A stretch of 12,210 nt of DNA from Muribaculum sp. Lineage in GTDB: Bacteria; Bacillota; Clostridia; Lachnospirales; Lachnospiraceae. Where the stretch lies: contig JAMPHH010000079.1 in assembly GCA_023663505.1 (NCBI GenBank), forward strand, positions 1 through 12,210, in the 5' to 3' direction. Of this stretch, positions 6,428 through 12,210 are shown piece by piece. The notes under the pieces were generated by a model. That model saw nothing but the letters and a program-made list of their open reading frames with translations. It was not told the DNA's origin and made no database searches. The stretch's first letter is position 1, and the number at the start of each line of letters is the position of its first letter. Both the position numbers and the translations under genes were made by a program.

Positions 6428-7714
6428 CTATTCATACCTCAGCGCATCAATAGGATCCATCTTCGCCGCCTTGTTAGCCGGATAATATCCGAAGAACACG
6501 CCGATTGCCATAGAAAAGCTGAGAGAAAGCACGATACTGTCAACGGAAGGCGATGCGGCTGTGCCTAACAAACCGGCCGCCGCTGTCCCCAAGGTTATCC
6601 CCAGTGCTATGCCAATCAGTCCCCCTACCATACAAATCACAATGGACTCCACAATAAACTGGAGGCGTATGGAGCTGTTCGGAGCTCCCAAAGCTTTTCT
6701 TGTACCGATCTCCCGCGTCCGTTCCGTGATAGAGACAAGCATGATATTCATTACGCCGATGCCGCCCACCAACAGCGCAATCCCCGCTATCACGGAAATC
6801 GCCATGGTAATCGTTGACAGCATACTGGACATGGTATCCACTATGGAAGCCATGCTGAATGCTGACACCTCATAGCTTCTGTTTTTTCGATAATATGCAT
6901 TGAAAAACTGTTCCGTGGATGCCGCAAATTCATCTGCATCTACCCCTTGGACGGTCACAACGGTAAATTGAGAATAGCCCGTGCTGTGATTGATTTTCTT
7001 CGCAGTGCGCAGGGGCAGGAAACAGTTTGTGGTTATATCCTTTTCCGAGGAGGAAGAAAATCCCATGGTTGACTGCTCATATTCATATACCCCCGTCACC
7101 GTAAAGCTGTAATACTTATCGCCCAGACTGATCTGGATACTGTTTCCGATGGCTCCCTCAATGTCTCCCCCAAACAGATTCTGAACCGCCTTGTCGGATA
7201 TCATTGCCACCATTTCACCATTCTCCGTTTCCTTATCGCTGAAATAACGTCCACTCAATATGGTGGTATTATTCGCCATAAAGTATCCAAGGCTCACCCC
7301 TGACACGGAAACATTGGCATAAAGACTGCCGTCCTGTATCTGTCCGCTTCCCAGAGATTCCGACACGGAGAGCGCCGCGATGGAGTCCGGGTATGTTTCA
7401 CAATAGTTTTCCAGCATCTCTTGCGTAAAGTAGTCGTCCTCCGACATCGTCTTCATAGAAGAAGCCGCTCCAAACTGCATTCCCTCCGCCGTTTTCTCTG
7501 TATCATCGGATTTCTGCTGCAGGCTCACCGTGATATTGTTCGCCCCCATGGAAGACATGGAGTCAGTCACACTGGAGGTCATGGAATCTCCCACCGTCAT
7601 AATGGCGATGACGGATGCAATACCGATAATGATACCCAGCATGGTCAGCAGCGCCCTCATTTTGTTTGCCATCAATCCTGAAATTGCAAGCCGTATATTT
7701 TCATATAGCATCAT
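6428..7714 (-). CDS. ABC transporter permease, MacB/FtsX type
   Basis: A 428-residue permease of the MacB family, the membrane partner of the ATPase and adaptor encoded upstream. The order is the classic one: a cytoplasmic start, TM1 at about 20-43, a large extracytoplasmic MacB periplasmic-core-type domain (about 45-295) that includes Ser-Gly-Arg-Tyr-Phe near 154-158, then three helices at about 303-329, 353-383 and 395-411. The cytoplasmic loop E336-R-T-R-E-I-G-T-R-K-A-L-G after TM2 and the C-terminal Pro-Ala-Asn-Lys-Ala-Ala-Lys-Met-Asp-Pro-Ile-Asp-Ala-Leu-Arg segment are strong FtsX-domain marks. The ATG at 7714 overlaps the 3' end of the ATPase gene by 14 bases, with GGGAG ten bases upstream. 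A GTG at 7729 and a second ATG at 7711 are alternatives. Substrate unknown; antimicrobial peptides or other amphiphiles are usual for the family. Confidence 0.92.
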   Translation of the reverse strand: MMLYENIRLAISGLMANKMRALLTMLGIIIGIASVIAIMTVGDSMTSSVTDSMSSMGANNITVSLQQKSDDTEKTAEGMQFGAASSMKTMSEDDYFTQEMLENYCETYPDSIAALSVSESLGSGQIQDGSLYANVSVSGVSLGYFMANNTTILSGRYFSDKETENGEMVAMISDKAVQNLFGGDIEGAIGNSIQISLGDKYYSFTVTGVYEYEQSTMGFSSSSEKDITTNCFLPLRTAKKINHSTGYSQFTVVTVQGVDADEFAASTEQFFNAYYRKNRSYEVSAFSMASIVDTMSSMLSTITMAISVIAGIALLVGGIGVMNIMLVSITERTREIGTRKALGAPNSSIRLQFIVESIVICMVGGLIGIALGITLGTAAAGLLGTAASPSVDSIVLSLSFSMAIGVFFGYYPANKAAKMDPIDALRYE

Positions 7715-8453
7715 AATCCGTCCGTCCACTCCCTTCCCCTGTGATACCCGATTGTGTGGTTTGCGCCGCGGTTCCTACAATATTCCCGTCCTTGATTGTG
7801 ATAATTTTCTCTGTTTCTTGCGCCAGCTCAGGCGAATGGGTGATGAGTACGATTGTTTTACCCTGCTCCTCATGCAGCTTATGGAACAGATCCATCACCA
7901 TCCGCCCTGTCATGGAATCCAAGGCTCCGGTCGGTTCATCCGCCAGAATAATAGCCGGATTATTTGCCATGGCTCTCGCAATCGCCACCCGCTGCTTCTG
8001 TCCTCCTGAAAGCTCCTCCGGAAGATGCTTCATCCTGTCCTTCATTCCTACGATTTCCAACAGCTCTTTTGCCCGTTCCACCCTTTTCTTGCCGGTCATT
8101 CCGGCGTATAACATGGGCATTTCCACATTTTTCAAGGCATTGGTCTTTGCAATCAGATTATAGGTCTGAAAGACAAAGCCTATCTTGCGGTTCCTGATCT
8201 TGGACAGGTCCCCGTCCTTTGCCTCTATCATGTCCACGTTGTCCAAGCGATACTTCCCCTCCGTGGGTCTGTCCAAGGCACCGATGATATTCATCAATGT
8301 AGATTTTCCTGACCCCGAAGCTCCTACGATAGCCACAAACTCTCCCTCATATACCGTCAGGTCAATCCCCTTCAAAACCTGAAGTTCATTCGGCGTACCG
8401 ATATAAAATTTCTTGATAATTCCTTGTAATTCGATGATTGGTTTTTGGCTCAT
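7701..8453 (-). CDS. ABC transporter ATP-binding protein, MacB/LolD type
   Basis: A 250-residue cytoplasmic ATPase that powers the efflux complex. All motifs are intact: Walker A G44-A-S-G-S-G-K-S51, Q-loop Gln96, signature L148-S-G-G-Q152, Walker B I168-I-L-A-D-E173 followed by the D-loop, and the switch histidine His206. The Asp-Glu-Pro-Thr-Gly-Ala-Leu-Asp Walker B context and the overall length place it in the LolD/MacB/FtsE-like group. The last 25 residues after about 225 are a low-complexity Gly/Thr tail, longer than usual. Its ATG overlaps the adaptor stop in TGATG, with GGAGG six bases upstream, so translation is coupled. Its own end overlaps the permease start. Confidence 0.94.
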   Translation of the reverse strand: MSQKPIIELQGIIKKFYIGTPNELQVLKGIDLTVYEGEFVAIVGASGSGKSTLMNIIGALDRPTEGKYRLDNVDMIEAKDGDLSKIRNRKIGFVFQTYNLIAKTNALKNVEMPMLYAGMTGKKRVERAKELLEIVGMKDRMKHLPEELSGGQKQRVAIARAMANNPAIILADEPTGALDSMTGRMVMDLFHKLHEEQGKTIVLITHSPELAQETEKIITIKDGNIVGTAAQTTQSGITGEGSGRTDYDAI

Positions 8454-10369
8454 CAGAATCCTCCCATGGGGCCCATTCTGTTCATCATGTTCTGAATATC
8501 CGAAGTGTCTTCCGCTGTCTTGGGTACAATTACCGTCATGCCTTCCTGAACATTTTCTCCGGATACCTCCACATAATAATCGCTTTCTATACCCTTTATC
8601 ACATAAATTCTCTCAACTTGCCCTGCAGACTGTCCTGCCTCCTGTCTGTCGCCCCTGTTTCCCCGCTGCGGAATCACTATATCATCTCCTGCACCGGGAA
8701 CGGGTGAAGCTGTACCCTGAATAACCTCAATGTAAAAATTACCGTCTTCATCCTCCATGACCGAATCATAAGGCACCGTCAGCACATCAGACCTGCTCTC
8801 CAGAATAATACTGAGCTTTGCCGTCATATCAAGCCGCAGGTCATCGCAGGCGGTGTCCACGGAGACTGCCACCGTATAAGTCACATCCCCATTGCCCGCT
8901 GATGCTCTGGGAGCAATCTCTTTTACGGTACCCTGCAGTTCCAGATCCCCGGTTCCGTTGGTCTTAATCACAGCCTTCTGTCCGACCCTGACCTTTCCGA
9001 TATCATACTCATCTATCTCCGTCGTGATCTCATAGCTGCTGATGTCCTCAATAACCGCTAAGGAAGAATTCGATGAATAAGTATCCCCTGTCTCCACAGA
9101 TAATTCCGTAATGATCCCGTTCATAGGTGCTGTTACGGTACAGGCTGCAAGCTGTTCCTCATACTGCTTAACCTGTTTCCTGTCCGTTTGTCCTGAGGTA
9201 GAGGCGTTTAGCTGTGTGGTTTCCAGACTGTCCCTTCTGGAATTTACCGTGCTGTCATTGTTACGGACGGTATCCTCCTGACTCCTGACCTTCTGGTTAT
9301 AGGCGGCCAGCTTGTTGTCCGCCGCTGTGACTGCCTGTTCATATGCGGTCTTCATGGAATTTTCCTCGTTTTTTGCAGTATTGTATTTTTGTTCCCATTC
9401 ATTTGCCTCCGCCAGCAGAGACTGATATTCTGTCTGGGCTGCCTGATATGCAGCTTCCGCCTCCTCCGCTTCCTGATACCTTTTCTGCAGGCTTTTCAGG
9501 CTTTCCAGATAAGTGGTGACCGTTTCTCTTATCCTCTGCTCGCCCTCTCCGCTATCAGATATACTATTCACAAAATTGACAATATCGTCCCACCCATAAT
9601 TCTGCAGACTGCTGTTCGCAATGGATAGATTATCATATACTCCATCCTTTGCCGTCACGCCGCCGCATCCGCTGATATAATCTTTCAGCTCATTGACGGT
9701 ATTGTCAAACTCAGACTGTATCCGGCTGATTTCATCTTCGGACGAGCCTTGACCCAATTTTTGTCCGGCTTCATCCGCCATCTGTTTGCGGTATTTGTAT
9801 TCTTTTTCATATTTTTTTCTGACGCTTTTGGCATCATCATATTTATCTTCCGCTTCCTCAAGATCTGACTGTGCTTTTGCATAATCGCTCCATGCATCGG
9901 CTACATCCTGATTGATGCGCTCCACCTCAATATTTCTGGAGGTCTGGGCGTCATTGAGGCTCCTCTGGGCGGAAGACAGGTCTATTTCCGTCTTTCGGCT
10001 TGTGGCGTTTAAGCTGGCCTGTGCATTTGCCAGATCTTCCTCTATATCTGTTGAGTCGAGTATGCAGATCACATCCCCCTCCTTCACCGCATCTCCGACC
10101 TTCACATAAACCTCCGTCACCTTCACGCCCGTTACCTCCGCCTTTACGGAATCGCTTGCGCCGCTTGTCACCGTTCCCGTGGCGGAAATGCTGTCTACCA
10201 GCGTCCGGCGTTCGACTTGCGCCGTTTCCTGCATCCCCAATGAAGCCATTCGGTTTGCCCTGCTGTTTTGAATGCCGCTCCACAGGAACAACAAAATAAT
10301 CGCTACGACAACGATAATAGAAATTGTCACATACAATTTTTTGTGCCTGCTCAATTTTTCTTTCATCAT
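8453..10369 (-). CDS. Efflux adaptor (HlyD/MacA-like membrane fusion protein)
   Basis: A 638-residue adaptor anchored by one N-terminal helix (about 11-31). It has the first half of a lipoyl/biotinyl-like domain (about 65-107, with Val-Gly-Asp-Ala-Val-Lys-Glu-Gly), a long alpha-helical hairpin (about 110-408), the second lipoyl half (411-442, starting Thr-Ala-Pro-Met-Asn-Gly), then beta-barrel and membrane-proximal domains (about 446-618). The C-terminal tail is rich in Met and Gly. The hairpin is much longer than in MacA-like proteins of about 370-400 residues and is interrupted at about 228-275 by a Gly/Asn/Ser-rich section with Cys-Gly-Gly. The start at 10369 has GGAGG six bases upstream; an ATG at 10375 directly abuts that site and is unlikely. 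It is the first gene of the operon with the ATPase and permease. In a Gram-positive cell it would act on the outer face of the membrane. Confidence 0.9.
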   Translation of the reverse strand: MMKEKLSRHKKLYVTISIIVVVAIILLFLWSGIQNSRANRMASLGMQETAQVERRTLVDSISATGTVTSGASDSVKAEVTGVKVTEVYVKVGDAVKEGDVICILDSTDIEEDLANAQASLNATSRKTEIDLSSAQRSLNDAQTSRNIEVERINQDVADAWSDYAKAQSDLEEAEDKYDDAKSVRKKYEKEYKYRKQMADEAGQKLGQGSSEDEISRIQSEFDNTVNELKDYISGCGGVTAKDGVYDNLSIANSSLQNYGWDDIVNFVNSISDSGEGEQRIRETVTTYLESLKSLQKRYQEAEEAEAAYQAAQTEYQSLLAEANEWEQKYNTAKNEENSMKTAYEQAVTAADNKLAAYNQKVRSQEDTVRNNDSTVNSRRDSLETTQLNASTSGQTDRKQVKQYEEQLAACTVTAPMNGIITELSVETGDTYSSNSSLAVIEDISSYEITTEIDEYDIGKVRVGQKAVIKTNGTGDLELQGTVKEIAPRASAGNGDVTYTVAVSVDTACDDLRLDMTAKLSIILESRSDVLTVPYDSVMEDEDGNFYIEVIQGTASPVPGAGDDIVIPQRGNRGDRQEAGQSAGQVERIYVIKGIESDYYVEVSGENVQEGMTVIVPKTAEDTSDIQNMMNRMGPMGGF

Positions 10370-10421
10370 AAACATCCTCCGTTACATTTTTGTGAACAAC
10401 CACTCTTTGTCCTTCCGGAAG

Positions 10422-10449
10422 ATTTTACTGCTGTTTGAAAAACTGAAAA
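10422..10449 (-). promoter_or_regulatory. Probable promoter of the efflux operon
   Basis: On the minus strand, TTTTCA (10449-10444) and TAAAAT (10427-10422) are 16 bases apart, about 53 bases upstream of the adaptor start. The -35 box matches only four of six consensus bases and lies inside the left arm of the long inverted repeat, as expected of a promoter needing or answering to a bound regulator. Confidence 0.5.
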
Positions 10450-10507
10450 TTAACTTTCAGCCCATATTTCTAAAAATAAAATAAAACGGGTTGTTAATTT
10501 TCAGTTT
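10440..10507. repeat. 15-bp perfect inverted repeat in the divergent control region
   Basis: AAACTGAAAATTAAC at 10440-10454 is repeated as its exact reverse complement at 10493-10507, with 38 A/T-rich bases between. The left arm also forms, with the following bases, a near-perfect 18-bp palindrome at 10443-10460 (CTGAAA/TTTCAG arms, 16 of 18 positions symmetric). TTAACTTTCAG (10450-10460) and TTAATTTTCAG (10494-10504) are direct repeats 44 bp apart, about four helical turns. These are probable regulator sites placed over both divergent -35 boxes; the adjacent OmpR-type regulator is the obvious candidate binder. Confidence 0.65.
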
Positions 10508-10524
10508 ACTTTTTGTGGTATACT
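10498..10524 (+). promoter_or_regulatory. Probable promoter of the two-component operon
   Basis: TATACT at 10519-10524 is preceded by TG one base upstream (TGGTATACT), an extended -10 element. The only -35-like hexamer is TTTTCA at 10498-10503 with a 15-base spacer, inside the right arm of the inverted repeat. It lies about 57 bases ahead of the regulator start. A poor -35 with an extended -10 fits an activator-dependent or autoregulated promoter. Confidence 0.55.
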
Positions 10525-10581
10525 GTTTATAGAGGGCAGAACAAAACGTCCCAAGCCCGCAAAAGAAACGGAGGAATCCAT

Positions 10582-11262
10582 ATGTTTCAGATATTAGTAG
10601 CAGAAGATGATAAAAGCACGGCAAAACTTATGAAGGCTGTCTTAAAACATGCCGGCTATGAAGTGCATACCGCATCAAACGGTCTTTAGGCCCTCCTGAT
10701 AACGGATAGCCAACATATTGACTTGATCGTCCTTGATGTGATGATGCCGGAAATGGACGGGTACGAATTTACGGAACAATTGCGTTCCTGCGGTGACAAC
10801 ACCCCTATTCTGATGGTGACTGCAAAGCAGCTCCCGGAAGAAAAATGCAAAGGTTTTCTGGTAGGAACAGATGATTATATGGTAAAACCCGTCAATGAAG
10901 AAGAAATGCTTCTGCGGATCAAGGCGCTCCTTCGGCGCAGCCGGATCGCCAATGAAAGGAAACTGAACATCGGAAAAGTCATGCTGGACTATGATGCGTT
11001 GACAGTCTCCCGTGAAGGCATCGGGCAGACCCTTCCCCAAAAGGAATTTTATCTGCTCTACAAGCTGCTGTCTTATCCCGACAAAATTTTTACCCGACTG
11101 CAGTTAATGGACGAGATATGGGGAATGGGATCAGAAACCGTGGATACCACTGTAAACGTACATGTCAACCGACTGTGGAAGCGGTTTGAAGGCTGGCAGG
11201 AATTCGAGATTGTTGCCATTCGCGGCATCGGATATAAGGCGGTGATCAAGCATGATGCATAA
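10582..11262 (+). pseudogene. OmpR-family response regulator interrupted by an in-frame TAG
   Basis: Reading from ATG 10582, which has GGAGG (10570-10574) seven bases upstream, gives a 226-codon OmpR/PhoB-type regulator. Its receiver domain (about 2-115) has acidic residues Asp9-Asp10, phospho-acceptor Asp52, switch Thr80 and Lys102. Its winged-helix DNA-binding domain (about 128-223) ends with Arg-Gly-Ile-Gly-Tyr. Codon 36, between Asn-Gly-Leu and Ala-Leu-Leu at 10687-10689, is TAG. Relatives often have Glu or Gln here, so a single change from GAG or CAG would explain it. No frameshift or other stop is seen. If not read through, the product is a 35-residue stub. Restart at TTG 10723 would give 179 residues lacking the first strand and the Asp9-Asp10 pair, with no good ribosome binding site. 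A sequence error or amber suppression are alternatives. The kinase gene overlaps its end. Confidence 0.85.
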
Positions 11263-12210
11263 AACCAAAAACAGACTGCGGAAGCTGCGGCTGACCGTCC
11301 TTTTTACGGCAATGATATTTTTCATCATATTATTTACCGATATAGTCACCCTGTCGGGAATGGCGCTGCTGCACACCTCCGGTCTCCTGAAATATCAAAA
11401 TCCCGCATGGCTGCTTGGTATGTTTGCGTTTTCCTGTCTCCTGATCGGCACAATTACAGCGATCATCGCAAGCAGACGCCCCCTGCGCCCCGTGCAGGAG
11501 ATCATGGACGCCGCTGACAGAATTGCCGACGGCGATTACAGTGTCCGTCTCGCTTTGAAGGGGCCCGAGGAGATGCGGCAGTTATGTGAAAAATTCAACC
11601 ATATGGCGGAAGAACTGGGAAGCGTGGAATTGCTGAGAAAAGACTTTATCAACAATTTTTCCCATGAATTCAAGACACCCATCGTGTCCATACGCGGCTT
11701 TGCCAAAATGCTTAAACTGGAGACTCTGACCGGGGAGGAGCGCAATGAGTATCTGGATACCATTATCAGCGAGTCGGAACGTCTTGCCGACCTTGCCGCC
11801 AGCGTACTCAATCTGTCCAAAATTGAGCAGCAGAGTATCCTGACGGATAAGAACCGTTTCAATGTCAGCGAGCAGATCCGCAGGTGCATTGTATTGCTGG
11901 AGGGGAAATGGAGCAAAAAAGATATCGGGTTTGACTTGAACTGCAAGGAATACTATTTGACGGGGAATGAGAAGCTGCTTGAACAGGTTTGGATCAACCT
12001 TCTCGACAATGCAGTGAAATTCTCGCCTGTAGGCGGGATAGTGTCCGTGGAAATCACACAGAAAGAGGGGTTTCTTGTCTTTGTAATAGCCGATCAAGGG
12101 AGTGGCATTGAGGAGAACGCAATTCCTCATATTTTTGATAAGTTTTATCAGGCATACACTTCTCATGCCACGGTTGGGAACGGCTTGGGGCTTGCTATCG
12201 TGAAAAGAAT
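11252..12210 (+). CDS. Sensor histidine kinase, 3' end beyond the window
   Basis: Frame open from ATG 11252 to the window end (319 residues seen); it overlaps the regulator's last 11 bases, or 8 if the second ATG at 11255 is used. Two membrane helices (about 14-40 and 52-74) are joined by only a dozen or so residues, so there is no real extracytoplasmic sensor domain. Next come a HAMP domain (about 75-128), the HisKA helix with His138 in Phe-Ser-His-Glu-Phe-Lys-Thr-Pro, and the ATPase domain: N box with Asn249 and Asn253, G1 box Asp281-Gln-Gly-Ser-Gly285, F box Phe295-Asp-Lys-Phe298, G2 box Gly309-Asn-Gly-Leu-Gly-Leu-Ala. Probably only a few dozen C-terminal residues are missing. The short loop suggests sensing in or at the membrane, or through the adjacent transporter. 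The kinase itself shows no damage. Confidence 0.93.
   Translation, partial: MMHKTKNRLRKLRLTVLFTAMIFFIILFTDIVTLSGMALLHTSGLLKYQNPAWLLGMFAFSCLLIGTITAIIASRRPLRPVQEIMDAADRIADGDYSVRLALKGPEEMRQLCEKFNHMAEELGSVELLRKDFINNFSHEFKTPIVSIRGFAKMLKLETLTGEERNEYLDTIISESERLADLAASVLNLSKIEQQSILTDKNRFNVSEQIRRCIVLLEGKWSKKDIGFDLNCKEYYLTGNEKLLEQVWINLLDNAVKFSPVGGIVSVEITQKEGFLVFVIADQGSGIEENAIPHIFDKFYQAYTSHATVGNGLGLAIVKR

Noticed and set aside
10723..11262. A 179-residue regulator starting at TTG 10723 as the genuine gene
   Set aside because: A much better start (ATG 10582 with GGAGG) begins the same frame, and the upstream 35 codons encode a proper receiver N terminus, so the shorter frame is the remainder after the TAG rather than a separate gene.
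1..12210. Mobile elements, CRISPR arrays, attachment sites and riboswitches
   Set aside because: No transposase, integrase or phage-type protein, no regularly spaced repeats, and no recognised riboswitch-like leader were found. The only intergenic gaps are about 120, 100, 100, 160 and 210 bases long.

Overview
The window looks like a chromosomal segment of a Firmicute, most probably a Lachnospiraceae-type gut clostridium. This is inferred from the strong AGGAGG-type ribosome binding sites, the short tightly packed operons, the seven-helix GGDEF protein, the PepD-type dipeptidase and the adaptor/ATPase/MacB-permease efflux module next to an OmpR-type two-component system. No species-level marker is visible. 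Everything from position 1 to about 10,370 is read from the minus strand; the last 1.6 kb is read from the plus strand.

Region 1 (1-600, minus): the 5' half of a tRNA-Pro (anticodon AGG), cut by the window edge, with a very clear promoter, followed by a small 110-residue coiled-coil protein of unknown function with its own promoter and ribosome binding site.

Region 2 (601-6350, minus): four genes in transcription order. They are a membrane-anchored diguanylate cyclase (GGDEF), a PepD-like M20 dipeptidase, a threonine aldolase-family PLP enzyme and an AI-2E-family membrane protein. A near-consensus promoter (TTGACA, 17 bp, TAAAAT) stands in front of the cyclase. The last three genes are almost contiguous, so they are co-transcribed; the cyclase may belong to the same unit, since no terminator was found in the 101-bp gap after it.

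Region 3 (6428-10370, minus): a three-gene efflux operon encoding an HlyD/MacA-like adaptor with an exceptionally long coiled coil, a MacB/LolD-type ATPase and a MacB/FtsX-type permease, with overlapping ends. Such systems commonly export peptides, antibiotics or other amphiphiles.

Region 4 (10370-12210): a divergent control region, then on the plus strand an OmpR-family response regulator and a sensor kinase that runs off the window end. The regulator reading frame carries an in-frame TAG at codon 36, in otherwise intact sequence. The control region holds a 15-bp perfect inverted repeat whose arms overlap the -35 boxes of both divergent promoters, suggesting that one regulator controls both the efflux operon and its own operon. 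The broken regulator and this symmetrical control region are the two points most worth a second look. I see no convincing novel system; the rest consists of recognisable families.
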